Shown piece after piece: positions 53,050-61,670 of a stretch of 64,000 nt of DNA. Each line of letters starts with the position of its first letter. Position 1 is the first letter of the stretch. Source of the DNA: Ruminococcus_G sp964621905 (GTDB lineage Bacteria > Bacillota > Clostridia > Lachnospirales > Lachnospiraceae); the NCBI GenBank assembly GCA_964621905.1, contig CAZUNG010000001.1, positions 124,001 to 188,000 on the forward strand. Direction: 5' to 3'. The position numbers and the translations under genes were made by a program. The notes beneath the pieces were generated by a model. It saw only the letters and a list, made by a program, of their open reading frames with translations. It made no database searches and was not told where the DNA came from.

Positions 53050-54366
53050 ATGTATCGCTATTTACCGATTCGACGGATTTACGCAAGAGAAGTTCTGGAT
53101 TCCAGAGGCAATCCAACCGTTGAGGTGGATGTTACGGTAGGAGAAGGCATCGTGGGAATCGATGGATATACAGGAAGAGCGCTGGTTCCGTCCGGCGCAT
53201 CTACCGGGAAATTTGAGGCACTGGAATTGCGTGACGGAGAAGAGCGTTACTGCGGATTGGGTGTACAAAAAGCGGTGGATAACGTCAATGGACGGATTGC
53301 GGAAGCGATCCTGGGAGAAAATGCCCTGAATCAGGCATATATCGACCATCTTCTGATTGAGACTGACGGGACAGAAAACAAGAGCAGTCTGGGTGCAAAT
53401 GCTGTACTTGGTGTCTCCATGGCTGTGGCAAGAGCAGCAGCTGCCGCACTGAGGCTTCCCCTGTACCAGTATCTGGGCGGGGTATATACAAGAAGGATGC
53501 CGGTTCCGATGATGAACATCTTAAACGGGGGAAAGCATGCGGACAATACGGTAGACCTTCAGGAATTTATGATTATACCGGTAAAAGCATGCTGCTTCCA
53601 TGAAGCACTTTCCATGGGAAGTGAAATCTATCACGCTTTAAAACGGCTGCTGAAGGACCGCGGTCTTTCCACTGCGGTAGGTGACGAGGGCGGATTTGCG
53701 CCGGATCTAAAGAGTTCGGCGGACGCGCTGGAACTGATCGTGGATGCCATAAAAGAAGCAGGATATGAGCCGGGTGAGGAAGTAGGGATTGCAATTGATG
53801 CGGCTGCCAGCGAACTGTACGATGAGGAGCGCGGTGTTTACAGCTTTCCGGGTGAAAGCTGTGCTCACAACGAAGAAATTACCCGGGATTCCGATGAGAT
53901 GATTCAGTATTATGAGGAGCTGATGGATCTGTATCCGATTTTTTCGATCGAAGACGGACTGCATGAGGATGACTGGGATGGATGGAAGAAAATGACTGAC
54001 AGGCTGGGCGGCCGGATTCAGCTTGTCGGGGATGATCTCTTTGTGACCAGCAGCAAACGCCTTGGCTGTGGGATTAAGCTTGAAGTGGCGAATGCGATTC
54101 TGGTGAAAGTCAATCAGATCGGTACGCTTTCGGAGGCGATGGATGCAGTCGTCACCGCACAGCAGGCGGGATACCGTGCAGTGATCTCCCACCGCTCCGG
54201 GGAGACAGAAGACAGTTTTATCGCAGATCTCGCAGTGGCGACGAGAGCAGGACAGATCAAAACAGGTGCACCATGCAGGACGGACCGCAACGCAAAATAT
54301 AACCAGCTGCTGAGGATCGAAGAGTACCTTGGAAAAATAGCGGAATACCAGAATCCCTTTTTATAA
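53050..54366 (+). CDS. eno: Enolase
   Basis: The 438-residue glycolytic enzyme makes phosphoenolpyruvate. EVLDSRGNPTVEVDV at the N-terminus, PSGASTGKFEALELRD, GDEGGFAPD, the Mg ligands in AIDAAASE, FSIEDGL and LVGDDLF, the catalytic Lys in AILVKVNQIGT, and SHRSGETEDSFIAD are all present. Some positions differ from the commonest form (NGGKHADNTVDLQEFM). ATG 53050 behind TAGGAGGTTATTT is the start; the upstream frame extension is not coding. Confidence 0.95.
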   Translation: MYRYLPIRRIYAREVLDSRGNPTVEVDVTVGEGIVGIDGYTGRALVPSGASTGKFEALELRDGEERYCGLGVQKAVDNVNGRIAEAILGENALNQAYIDHLLIETDGTENKSSLGANAVLGVSMAVARAAAAALRLPLYQYLGGVYTRRMPVPMMNILNGGKHADNTVDLQEFMIIPVKACCFHEALSMGSEIYHALKRLLKDRGLSTAVGDEGGFAPDLKSSADALELIVDAIKEAGYEPGEEVGIAIDAAASELYDEERGVYSFPGESCAHNEEITRDSDEMIQYYEELMDLYPIFSIEDGLHEDDWDGWKKMTDRLGGRIQLVGDDLFVTSSKRLGCGIKLEVANAILVKVNQIGTLSEAMDAVVTAQQAGYRAVISHRSGETEDSFIADLAVATRAGQIKTGAPCRTDRNAKYNQLLRIEEYLGKIAEYQNPFL

Positions 54367-54389
54367 AGAATAAAGAATGTAAATAGGTG

Positions 54390-54418
54390 TTGAATTCTTT
54401 GCTTTCCTGTGGTAAAAT
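54390..54418 (+). promoter_or_regulatory. Promoter of secG-rnr-smpB
   Basis: TTGAAT (54390-54395) and TAAAAT (54413-54418) are spaced 17 bases. Confidence 0.65.
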
Positions 54419-54447
54419 AATTCCAGTTGGCTGCAGGAGGTGTGGAA

Positions 54448-54684
54448 ATGGATATTTTAAGAATTATTCTTACAATACTATTTGTAATTGATTGTATCGG
54501 CTTGTCAGTAGTCGTTCTGATGCAGGAAGGAAAAAGCCAGGGTCTTGGTGCAATTTCCGGCATGGCAGATACTTACTGGGGTCAGAACAAGGGACGTTCC
54601 ATGGAAGGGGCGCTTGTAAAAGCGACAAAGATCATGGCGGTTCTGTTCATTGTACTGTCAATTGTATTAAACATGAAATTTTAG
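54448..54684 (+). CDS. secG: Preprotein translocase subunit SecG
   Basis: This 78-residue membrane protein has two helices (3-23 and 57-75) linked by the SecG motif VLMQEGKSQGLGAISG. SecG assists SecYE in protein export. ATG 54448 follows CAGGAGGTGTGG. The order secG, rnr, smpB, ssrA is widely conserved in Firmicutes. Confidence 0.92.
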   Translation: MDILRIILTILFVIDCIGLSVVVLMQEGKSQGLGAISGMADTYWGQNKGRSMEGALVKATKIMAVLFIVLSIVLNMKF

Positions 54685-54689
54685 AAAAA

Positions 54690-54721
54690 GGACACTCTTG
54701 TTTTGTGCAAGAGTGTTTTTT
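54690..54721 (+). terminator. Terminator/attenuator between secG and rnr
   Basis: ACACTCTTG pairs with CAAGAGTGT and a six-T run follows. Since rnr lacks an obvious promoter of its own, read-through is likely. Confidence 0.75.
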
Positions 54722-54734
54722 CGTCGGAGGAAAC

Positions 54735-56942
54735 GTGAATAAAAAAGAATTAAAGAAGAGAAAAAAACTGATTTACGAGTTGATCAGTTCCAAGGAATAT
54801 CAGCCGATGCGCGCAAAAGAAATTGCGTCTTTGCTGCAGATTCCAAAGCCTTTGAGAAAAGAATTATTTGAAGTATTGGATGCGCTGATTGAAGACGGCA
54901 AAATTGCTGTCAGTAAGCAGGGAAAATACCGAAAGGCAAAAGAGCGTAAGTATGGACCAAAACAGGAGAAAAAAAGCGGACTGACAACGGGTATTTTTAT
55001 CGGGCATCCCAGGGGCTATGGGTTTGTTGAACTGGAGGATGGAGAACAGGATGATGTCTATATACCGGAAAATAATGTAAACGGTGCGTTTCATCTGGAT
55101 AAAGTGGAAATCAAAATTTCTGAAAAAGTTGACGGCAAGAGACGCGAGGGAAAGGTTCTTCGTGTGTTGGAACATGAGATCACAGAGGTTGTCGGCACAT
55201 TTGAAAAAAGCAGACATTATGGATTTGTTGTACCGGATAATGTGAAAGTTCAGCAGGATATTTTTATTCCTCAGGAGTACGCAATGGACGCTCAGGATAA
55301 GGATAAGGTGGTTGCAGAGATCACCAGCTACGGAAGTAGGAATAAAAGTCCGGAAGGCCGCATAAAAGAAGTATTGGGGAAAAGCACCGATCCTGGAATC
55401 GATGTGCTCTCGGTTGCCAGAAGCTATGGGCTGCCCATGGAGTTTCCGGCCAGAGTGCTGCAGCAGGCAGGAAAGATTCCGCCGGTACTGCAGGACGGTG
55501 ACTTTTCCGGAAGAAGAGATCTGCGTGACCTTGTGTGTGTGACGATTGACGGCGAAGATGCGAAAGATCTGGATGATGCCATTACACTGACGAAGACAGA
55601 AGAAGGATACGAACTGGGTGTTCACATTGCTGATGTGACGAATTATGTGCAGGAAAACAGTGCTCTGGATCGGGAAGCTCAAAAAAGAGGGACCAGCGTT
55701 TATCTTGTGGACCGTGTGATACCGATGCTTCCCAAAGAACTGTCAAACGGGATCTGTTCTTTGAACCAAGGAGAGGACAGACTTGCGCTCAGCTGCCTGA
55801 TATCCCTGAATGAAAAGGGAAAACCCATAAGTCATGAACTTGCGGAAACGGTGATCCGTGTGGACCGCAGAATGACATATACGGCAGTACAGAAGATTCT
55901 GGAAGGTGATCAGGAACTGCGGAAAGAATATCAGGAATTGGTCCCGATGTTTTTCTGCATGGAGGAACTTTCAAAGCTGCTTCGCGGCAGAAGAGAAAAG
56001 CGGGGAGCGATCGATTTTGACTTCCCGGAGAGTAAGGTAATACTCGACGAAATGGGGCATCCGACTGCGATCAGGGCATATGAGCAAAATACGGCAACCA
56101 GGATTATTGAAGATTTTATGCTGCTCGCGAATGAAACGGTGGCGAAGGAGTATCACGACAGAGAGCTTCCTTTTGTATACCGGATTCATGAAGAACCGGA
56201 TGCAGACCGGATGGAAGTCGTGCTTGCCTTTCTACGGGCAAACCAGATTCCGGTCCAGAAAGCGAAGCATACGGTCAGACCGAAAGAAGTGCAGAAGATT
56301 CTTGACGGTATCAAGGGAATGCCTCTGGAGCCGATGGTCAGCCGCCTGCTGCTGCGTTCCATGAAGCAGGCATGTTACTCGATGGAAGATGCCGGGCATT
56401 TTGGTCTGGCAGCGGAGCATTACTGTCACTTCACATCACCGATCAGACGTTACCCGGATCTTCAGATTCATCGGATTATCAAAGATGTGATCCGCGGCAG
56501 AATGGGACAGGCGCGTTCCCGGCATTATGAGCAAATGCTGGATGATATCGCTTCCAAGGCGAGCTCTCTGGAACGCCGTGCCGAAGAGGTGGAGCGGGAG
56601 ACAATCAAGCTGAAGAAAGCGGAATTTATGAGCAGCCATATCGGCGAGACATTTGACGGCGTAATATCCGGTGTGACCGGATGGGGAATCTACGTTGAGC
56701 TTGACAATACGATTGAAGGCCTCGTCTCCATGAATTCCATGAGAGATGATTATTATGTCTATGATGAAGCTGCACATCAGCTGATCGGTGAAGCTTCCAA
56801 AAAAGTTTACCGCCTGGGACAGGCAGTGCACATTGTTGTGGAGGACGCGGACATTGTGACAAAGACAGTAGATTTTAGATTGGCAGAAGGAATGGAAGAA
56901 CAAGATGGGGAAGGAAACAGGCAATCGTCTGATTGCAAATAA
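54735..56942 (+). CDS. rnr: Ribonuclease R
   Basis: The 735-residue 3'-to-5' exoribonuclease degrades structured RNA and works with tmRNA in trans-translation. An N-terminal winged-helix region, cold-shock domains (TGIFIGHPRGYGFVEL, GTFEKSRHYGFVVP), the RNB catalytic domain (TIDGEDAKDLDDAITL with the Mg-binding Asp residues, HFTSPIRRYPDL) and a C-terminal S1 domain (FDGVISGVTGWGIYVEL) follow in order. The start is GTG 54735 behind TCGGAGGAAAC; the open frame runs further upstream through secG without being coding. It overlaps smpB. Confidence 0.95.
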   Translation: MNKKELKKRKKLIYELISSKEYQPMRAKEIASLLQIPKPLRKELFEVLDALIEDGKIAVSKQGKYRKAKERKYGPKQEKKSGLTTGIFIGHPRGYGFVELEDGEQDDVYIPENNVNGAFHLDKVEIKISEKVDGKRREGKVLRVLEHEITEVVGTFEKSRHYGFVVPDNVKVQQDIFIPQEYAMDAQDKDKVVAEITSYGSRNKSPEGRIKEVLGKSTDPGIDVLSVARSYGLPMEFPARVLQQAGKIPPVLQDGDFSGRRDLRDLVCVTIDGEDAKDLDDAITLTKTEEGYELGVHIADVTNYVQENSALDREAQKRGTSVYLVDRVIPMLPKELSNGICSLNQGEDRLALSCLISLNEKGKPISHELAETVIRVDRRMTYTAVQKILEGDQELRKEYQELVPMFFCMEELSKLLRGRREKRGAIDFDFPESKVILDEMGHPTAIRAYEQNTATRIIEDFMLLANETVAKEYHDRELPFVYRIHEEPDADRMEVVLAFLRANQIPVQKAKHTVRPKEVQKILDGIKGMPLEPMVSRLLLRSMKQACYSMEDAGHFGLAAEHYCHFTSPIRRYPDLQIHRIIKDVIRGRMGQARSRHYEQMLDDIASKASSLERRAEEVERETIKLKKAEFMSSHIGETFDGVISGVTGWGIYVELDNTIEGLVSMNSMRDDYYVYDEAAHQLIGEASKKVYRLGQAVHIVVEDADIVTKTVDFRLAEGMEEQDGEGNRQSSDCK

Positions 56943-57375
56943 TAAAAAAGCGTATCACGATTATTTCATTGAAGAAAAATATGAGGCGGGCATTTCTCTG
57001 CACGGTACAGAGGTAAAATCCCTCCGTATGGGGAAATGCAGTATCAAGGAATCTTTTTTGAAGATTGAAAACGGAGAAGTGTTTATTTATGGAATGCATG
57101 TCAGCCCGTATGAAAAAGGAAATATCTTCAATAAAGATCCTCTGCGTGTGAAGAAGCTGCTGATGCACCGTTCGGAAATCAATAAACTGCAGGGACAGAT
57201 TGCAGAAAAAGGGTTTACGCTGGTACCGCTGCAGGTGTACTTTAAAGGCAGTCTAATCAAAGTGCAGATTGGACTTGCAAAGGGTAAGAAGATCTATGAC
57301 AAACGCCAGGATATCGCGAAAAAGGATCAAAGGCGGGAAGCGGAACGTGACTTTAAGGTGAAAAATCTTTATTAA
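56905..57375 (+). CDS. smpB: tmRNA-binding protein SmpB
   Basis: The 156-residue protein delivers tmRNA to stalled ribosomes. Family features are NKKAYHDYFIEEKYEAGISLHGTEVKS at the start (quoted segments NKKAYHDYF and GTEVKSLR), SPYEKGNIFNKDP and the C-terminal DKRQDIAKKDQRREAERD tail that enters the ribosome. Its start overlaps the last 38 bases of rnr, and the ssrA gene follows, so the whole rescue system is together. Confidence 0.95.
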   Translation: MGKETGNRLIANNKKAYHDYFIEEKYEAGISLHGTEVKSLRMGKCSIKESFLKIENGEVFIYGMHVSPYEKGNIFNKDPLRVKKLLMHRSEINKLQGQIAEKGFTLVPLQVYFKGSLIKVQIGLAKGKKIYDKRQDIAKKDQRREAERDFKVKNLY

Positions 57376-57378
57376 GCA

Positions 57379-57407
57379 TTGACTTTATGTAAACTCAGTG
57401 GTATATT
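57379..57407 (+). promoter_or_regulatory. Promoter of ssrA
   Basis: TTGACT (57379-57384) and TATATT (57402-57407) are spaced 17 bases, about 38 bases before the mature tmRNA 5' end. Confidence 0.7.
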
Positions 57408-57445
57408 ATATGTGATAAAACACGTTTGCAGCCGGTAAAACATTC

Positions 57446-57784
57446 GGGGTAGTACCGGTTTCGACGGGGGTCTTGAAGATGGAGAAGCTATCCGTACGCG
57501 ATGCGTCAAATCGCAAACCTTAAATTTAAACGCAGACGAAAACGTAGCGTTAGCAGCCTAGTTGCTGCTCGTCAGCCCTTGTGCACTCACACATGAGGAA
57601 CCTGGCGCCGATCTTGTGAGAAACGATGCGGGCAAAGCTTTGAGCCTGTAGGCGTATGATGAAGCTACTGAAACCATCAGGATGTCTGTTTCCGGGTGGC
57701 AGAGGGAATGTCAAAGAATAGACTATGATAGTAGAAGTACATGGGATAGGCTTTCGGACACGAGTTCGACTCTCGTCTACTCCA
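57446..57784 (+). ncRNA. ssrA: tmRNA (ssrA), tag ADENVALAA
   Basis: The 5' end GGGGTAG pairs with CTACTCC at 57777-57783 to make the tRNA-like acceptor stem; the T-arm loop GAGTTCGACTC precedes it. The GTTTCGACGGGGG segment near the 5' end is typical of tmRNA. The resume codon GCA is at 57532 and the tag reads ADENVALAA, ending at TAG 57559-57561, a normal clostridial degradation tag with LAA C-terminus. CCA is only partly encoded. smpB lies immediately upstream. Confidence 0.95.
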
Positions 57785-57786
57785 TA

Positions 57787-57866
57787 AAAACGCTGAAAGA
57801 AAGGGAATTTCTTCGATTGTTTCTTTAAAAAGTAATCAAACTATCTTTCAAACTTGCAGACGTTTT
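57787..57866 (+). terminator. Long stem-loop after ssrA
   Basis: AAAACG pairs with CGTTTT and an inner CTGAAAG/CTTTCA pairing extends the stem. It probably ends the tmRNA transcript. Confidence 0.45.
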
Positions 57867-57878
57867 TATAATAATTTA

Positions 57879-57928
57879 TCCATATATAAGCAGATCAGAT
57901 ACTGGAATGCTTATATATGGATTTTTTT
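57879..57928 (+). terminator. Strong rho-independent terminator
   Basis: TCCATATATAAGCA and TGCTTATATATGGA form a perfect 14-base stem with a 15-base loop and seven Ts. About 120 bases without a gene follow before the methyltransferase end. Confidence 0.8.
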
Positions 57929-58050
57929 GATTAAATGATCTTTTTGGAATCCAAGATATGCTCATAAAGCATCCTATGACTACAAAAAATTTTGAGTCTT
58001 CTCTCCACAAAAAGGACAGGATGTATGGAGATAACGATACAAAGAAACTG

Positions 58051-58575
58051 TTATATCTTTCTACATACGATCAGAAAATAGCGGCATTTTCCTTTTGGTA
58101 TTGGGCAGGATGGTTTTTGGAAGGTTCCTTCCCAGATACACTTCAGGTAATATTTCTGCCATTCAGAGGTTACATCTTCCATGGCTGTGACTGTAAATCC
58201 ACAGTGCTTTAGCAGAGCGCTAATTTCTGTTTCGGTTTCAAACCATACATCTGCGTATAGGAATGTGCCGCCGTTTTTAAGAAGCCGGAACGCTTCGGTG
58301 ATGGCTTTTTCGCGGCTGCCGGATAAAAAAAGGGCGCATTCTGAAATTATGGCGTCAAAGCTTTGAGCAGGATAAGGGGGGGTGAGAAAATCCCCTGTTT
58401 CCATACTGCTGTCCGGTTTGATATCCAGACCGCGGGCATCAAAACGCAGGGACCGCAGAAGTTCTACGGTCTCTCCATCGCCTGCGCCAAGGTCAAGGAT
58501 ACAGGCTGGCGGCTTTAGGCCGGACAGTGTGAGCAGTTTTTTGGTCTGACCGGATCCTCCGGGATGTCTGATCAT
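58051..58575 (-). CDS. SAM-dependent methyltransferase, possibly of the molybdo-enzyme accessory type (DVU_1556-like)
   Basis: The 174-residue class I methyltransferase has the SAM motif CILDLGAGDGETVELL, ARGLDIKPD, and FDAIISECALFLS as motif IV. The N-terminus (MIRHPGGSGQTKKLL) and size resemble the small methyltransferase found in gene groups next to molybdenum aldehyde oxidoreductases. A remnant of such an oxidoreductase lies immediately upstream on the same strand, which supports the assignment. AAAAGGAGATTATC precedes the start. It may still be intact, but its operon is broken. Confidence 0.65.
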   Translation of the reverse strand: MIRHPGGSGQTKKLLTLSGLKPPACILDLGAGDGETVELLRSLRFDARGLDIKPDSSMETGDFLTPPYPAQSFDAIISECALFLSGSREKAITEAFRLLKNGGTFLYADVWFETETEISALLKHCGFTVTAMEDVTSEWQKYYLKCIWEGTFQKPSCPIPKGKCRYFLIVCRKI

Positions 58576-58587
58576 GATAATCTCCTT

Positions 58588-58993
58588 TTACTTGTCTTCT
58601 AATTCCATTTTCACCGCAGCAATTCCGGAAGAACCGTGCGGTCCGTATTCTCTGATTGCCGATTACACCGACATCTGCGGTGGTCACAACTTTGATTTCT
58701 TTTGCCAGCATATCGATCAGTGTCTCAAAGCTGGTATAGCACTGTGGAGAATCCAGCCCGCGGTAGGCAACACCGAGGTCACAGCCGATATCGAATTCAA
58801 GCGCAGTCAGCTTACCAGTTTCATCACAGACCGGATGCGCATTTGTATAGGATGTGGTTCTCTTTCCACTGTAATGCATGAACTCTTCATATGTCAATGT
58901 GCATGTGACCGGATTATGAACTGCCAGCATACCGATTGCGATCAGTGCAGGACCTGCGGGGCGGCACGCCCAGTCAAATGCACCGCTGATGAC
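58588..58993 (-). pseudogene. Molybdenum hydroxylase (aldehyde oxidoreductase/xanthine dehydrogenase) fragment
   Basis: The frame GAFDWACRPAGPALIAIG, YEEFMHYSGKRTTSY, VCDETGKLTALEFDIGCDLG and VTTADVGVIGNQ matches the interior of the large molybdopterin-binding subunit. After NQ the homologous reading continues in another frame as IREYGPHGSSGIAAVKMELEDK and stops at TAA 58588-58590, so there is a frameshift plus an internal deletion. An in-frame TAA at 58994-58996 cuts off the upstream part. Most of the roughly 700-900-residue subunit is gone. Confidence 0.7.
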
Positions 58994-59115
58994 TTAGAAA
59001 TGAATGAACGATTTTTTATAAATTTCATGATGGAATATGATAATAAAGTTTTCTGATCGATTTTCCGGCTTTTTTTGTTCTACAGGCATCGTTTGTGGAA
59101 AAATAGCGTGAAAAA

Positions 59116-59144
59116 TTGACTTTTTCAAGTTAATATGGCATAAT
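59116..59144 (+). promoter_or_regulatory. Promoter of putP
   Basis: TTGACT (59116-59121) and CATAAT (59139-59144) are spaced 17 bases. The in-frame ATG at 59143 falls within the -10 element, which confirms that the start is further down at 59176. Confidence 0.75.
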
Positions 59145-59175
59145 GGCAAAAGATTATTTCGAGGAGGGAAAGTAC

Positions 59176-60723
59176 ATGACAACGAGCAACATAGTTGCAA
59201 TTTTAATTGCATTTGTCGCATATTTGATTTTCATGATCATTATCGGCGCGATCTACATGAAGAAGACAAACAATGTAGATGATTATTTCCTGGGAGGCAG
59301 AGGCCTGAACGGATGGGTTGCCGCGCTTTCTGCGCAGGCGTCTGATATGAGCGGCTGGCTGCTGATGGGGCTTCCGGGTTCTATCTATGCTCTTGGAACC
59401 GGACAGGCATGGATTGCCATCGGATTATTTATTGGGACAGTACTGAACTGGCTGATTATCTCAGGTAGATTGCGCCGCTATACCATTGTGGCGAACAATT
59501 CCGTAACACTTCCGGCGTATTTTGAAAACCGTTTCCATGACAAGAAGAGGATTCTTCTTACGATTTCATCGGTCGTTATCACCATCTTTTTCCTGGTTTA
59601 TACAGCGTCTGCGCTGGCGGCGGGGGGAAAACTGTTTACTTCTGTTTTTGGCATTGATTATCATATCGCGCTGGCCATTGGTGCATTTGTTATTCTGGCC
59701 TACACCTTTATGGGAGGGTTTATGGCCGTGTGTGTGACGGATTTCGTTCAGGGGACATTAATGCTGATTGGTCTGCTGGTCGTTCCGATTGTTGCATACG
59801 CAATGGTGAGCGGGGAAATCACCTCTATTTTGGAACAGAGCCAGGTAGCCGGCGGTTCGGGAGCTTATCTGAGTCTGCTTTATAATAATGGAGAGCCATA
59901 TCAGGCAATAGATGTTATTTCCCAGCTTGCATGGGGACTTGGCTATTGTGGAATGCCACATATTCTGACCAGATTTATGGCAGTTAAAAATGAAAAAGAA
60001 TTGAAAAAGTCGAAGGGAATTGCGATTATCTGGGTAGCAATCTCGTTGGTGGCTGCATGCGTTATCGGTGTCATCGGACGTGCTTATCTGTTTCCGACAA
60101 TTCTGGGAACGGAAGGCGCAGCATCAACAGAGAGTGTTTTCATTGAAATGATCACAAAAGTATTTACGAAAGATTTTGCCCTTCCATTCATCGGGGGCAT
60201 CTTCCTGTGTGGAATTCTAGCGGCGATCATGTCAACCGCCGACTCCCAGCTGTTGGTTACGGCATCGGCAGTTTCCAAGGATATTTATAAAGATATTCTT
60301 CATCCGAAGGCTGATGAACAGAAAGTGCTGAAAGTGAGCCGTATTACAGTTATCGCAGTCTCTGTGGCGGCGTTTCTGATTGCCTGGGATCCGAACAACA
60401 GCATTATGAACCTTGTGTCAAATGCGTGGGCCGGTCTGGGCGCGGCCTTTGGTCCGACGGTGGTACTGTCACTGTTCTGGAAACGAATCAATCTGACAGG
60501 AGCGATCGCAGGAATTGCATCCGGTGCGCTTACTGTCATCATATGGGATTACATTCCGATCGTTGGAGGCCAGACACCAGGAGCAGCGACAGGACTCTAC
60601 TCCCTGGCGATTGGATTTGCCATCAGCGTTATCTGCATCGTAGTTTTCAGCTTACTGACGAAGGCACCGTCTGAAGAAATGGTGCGTGAATTTGAAAAAG
60701 CAGCATCAAAAGAAGAACTTTAA
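59176..60723 (+). CDS. putP: Sodium/proline symporter (PutP type)
   Basis: The 515-residue transporter of the sodium:solute symporter family has about 13 membrane helices. LGGRGLNGWVAALSAQASDMSGWLLMGLPG is the region (in parts GGRGLNGWVAAL and ASDMSGWLLMG) that carries Na and proline-binding residues of PutP, and WGLGYCGMPHILTRFMAVK matches the PutP signature. ATG 59176 has GAGGAGGGAAAG in front. It is monocistronic with its own promoter and terminator; proline is the likely substrate. Confidence 0.9.
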   Translation: MTTSNIVAILIAFVAYLIFMIIIGAIYMKKTNNVDDYFLGGRGLNGWVAALSAQASDMSGWLLMGLPGSIYALGTGQAWIAIGLFIGTVLNWLIISGRLRRYTIVANNSVTLPAYFENRFHDKKRILLTISSVVITIFFLVYTASALAAGGKLFTSVFGIDYHIALAIGAFVILAYTFMGGFMAVCVTDFVQGTLMLIGLLVVPIVAYAMVSGEITSILEQSQVAGGSGAYLSLLYNNGEPYQAIDVISQLAWGLGYCGMPHILTRFMAVKNEKELKKSKGIAIIWVAISLVAACVIGVIGRAYLFPTILGTEGAASTESVFIEMITKVFTKDFALPFIGGIFLCGILAAIMSTADSQLLVTASAVSKDIYKDILHPKADEQKVLKVSRITVIAVSVAAFLIAWDPNNSIMNLVSNAWAGLGAAFGPTVVLSLFWKRINLTGAIAGIASGALTVIIWDYIPIVGGQTPGAATGLYSLAIGFAISVICIVVFSLLTKAPSEEMVREFEKAASKEEL

Positions 60724-60725
60724 TT

Positions 60726-60762
60726 AAAAACAGAGGAAGCATTCGTGCTACCTCTGTTTTTT
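60726..60762 (+). terminator. Rho-independent terminator after putP
   Basis: AAAAACAGAGG pairs with CCTCTGTTTTTT, with GC/GC inner pairing in the loop. Confidence 0.85.
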
Positions 60763-60805
60763 AACCAATAAATACCGCAAAAAAAGCACCAATTCCCTCA
60801 TAAAC

Positions 60806-60835
60806 TTTACAATCTCTATAAGTTTATATTATAAT
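60806..60835 (+). promoter_or_regulatory. Promoter of the structured leader / DUF4203-like gene
   Basis: TTTACA (60806-60811) and TATAAT (60830-60835) are spaced 18 bases, so the transcript would start at about 60842, just before the long hairpin. Confidence 0.6.
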
Positions 60836-60852
60836 GTACGAGTAGGCAATGA

Positions 60853-60975
60853 GCCGTGCATCATCCGTAAGAAACAAAGCCTGTGCCTGCACGAAAGCGT
60901 TGCTTCTTACGGATGATATAGGGCACGGCCCGCGAACGGTCCGAAGCGGTACCGAAGGAGCGTTCGGCACCGCTG
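60853..60975 (+). ncRNA. Long structured leader or small RNA (unrecognised)
   Basis: GCCGTGC-ATCATCCGTAAGAA (60853-60873) pairs over 21 bases with TTCTTACGGATGAT (60904-60917) and GCACGGC (60923-60929), leaving a five-base bulge and a 30-base loop. A second hairpin, AGCGGT with ACCGCT (about 60945-60974), follows. There is no T-run after either, so transcription should continue into the gene at 61001. I cannot match it to a known riboswitch class. Confidence 0.5.
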
Positions 60976-61000
60976 GAAAAGATAAAGGAGTGGCAAAGAG

Positions 61001-61597
61001 ATGGATATTTCGCAACTGTCGAATCTGGACATTACAGCTTTGGACATCACAGCTCCAGACTGGCTTCTTGCAGTCAGTGCAGTGATCGCTGTACTCAACT
61101 GCTTTTTGGGATTTAGGCTATTAAAGCTTTGGGTTGCCATTGTCGGTTTTTCGATTGGGGCGGTTATCGGATATTTTGCGACAGTAGAATATGTGAATAA
61201 TATTGGTATTGCCATCTTGACCGGACTGCTTGGCGGTATGCTGATTGGGTTCCTCGCTTTTCGGGTATACTTGATGGGGGTATTTTTGATTTCTTTTGTC
61301 CTGTCTTTTTCCATGATTTTACGGATACCGGCGGACAATGAATCATTGATGTCGATTATTCTGGGTGCCGGCTTGGCGGTGGCGCTGATTGTCGGAATCG
61401 CAGCTGTGAAGTTTGTACGGCCGGCGGTTATTATCATCACCGGCATCAGCGGGGGATTGGGTGCGGCATCTGATTTCTTCACGCTGATGAAAGATAAAGA
61501 TCCGGTACACGTTCTGGGAGCAGGGGTTTTACTCGCTGCGGCAGGCGTTCTTGTGCAGTTTTTGACGACACGAAAAAGAGAAAAAAATGTGAAGTAA
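61001..61597 (+). CDS. DUF4203-like membrane protein
   Basis: The 198-residue protein has about six to seven membrane helices between residues 20 and 185, with glycine-rich turns (IGAVIGYFA, GLLGGMLIGFLAF, GISGGLGAAS) as in DUF4203/TM7-like proteins, and a short basic tail. No catalytic motif is visible and the role is unknown. AAAGGAGTGGCAAAG precedes the ATG. It is behind a strongly structured leader. Confidence 0.75.
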   Translation: MDISQLSNLDITALDITAPDWLLAVSAVIAVLNCFLGFRLLKLWVAIVGFSIGAVIGYFATVEYVNNIGIAILTGLLGGMLIGFLAFRVYLMGVFLISFVLSFSMILRIPADNESLMSIILGAGLAVALIVGIAAVKFVRPAVIIITGISGGLGAASDFFTLMKDKDPVHVLGAGVLLAAAGVLVQFLTTRKREKNVK

Positions 61598-61600
61598 GCG

Positions 61601-61623
61601 CTATGTTCACAGAAGAAACATAG
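61601..61623 (+). other. Small hairpin CTATGTT/AACATAG
   Basis: Seven-base arms just after the membrane-protein gene. The following bases are only partly T-rich, so this is at best a weak terminator. Confidence 0.3.
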
Positions 61624-61670
61624 TTCTCTGTTATATTGAAAAAAAGGCGAAAAATCAGGAGGTACAGGGA

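Noticed and set aside
53050..54366. Enolase as a non-glycolytic enolase-superfamily member
   Set aside because: All enolase catalytic and metal residues are present, despite some atypical positions.
54492..54734. N-terminal extension of ribonuclease R
   Set aside because: It would run through secG and its terminator; GTG 54735 has TCGGAGGAAAC and the family N-terminus.
57958..58212. 84-residue plus-strand ORF after ssrA
   Set aside because: It overlaps the methyltransferase gene on the other strand, has no ribosome site and no recognisable family.
59143..59175. Upstream ATG for putP
   Set aside because: It lies within the -10 element of the promoter; ATG 59176 has the ribosome site.
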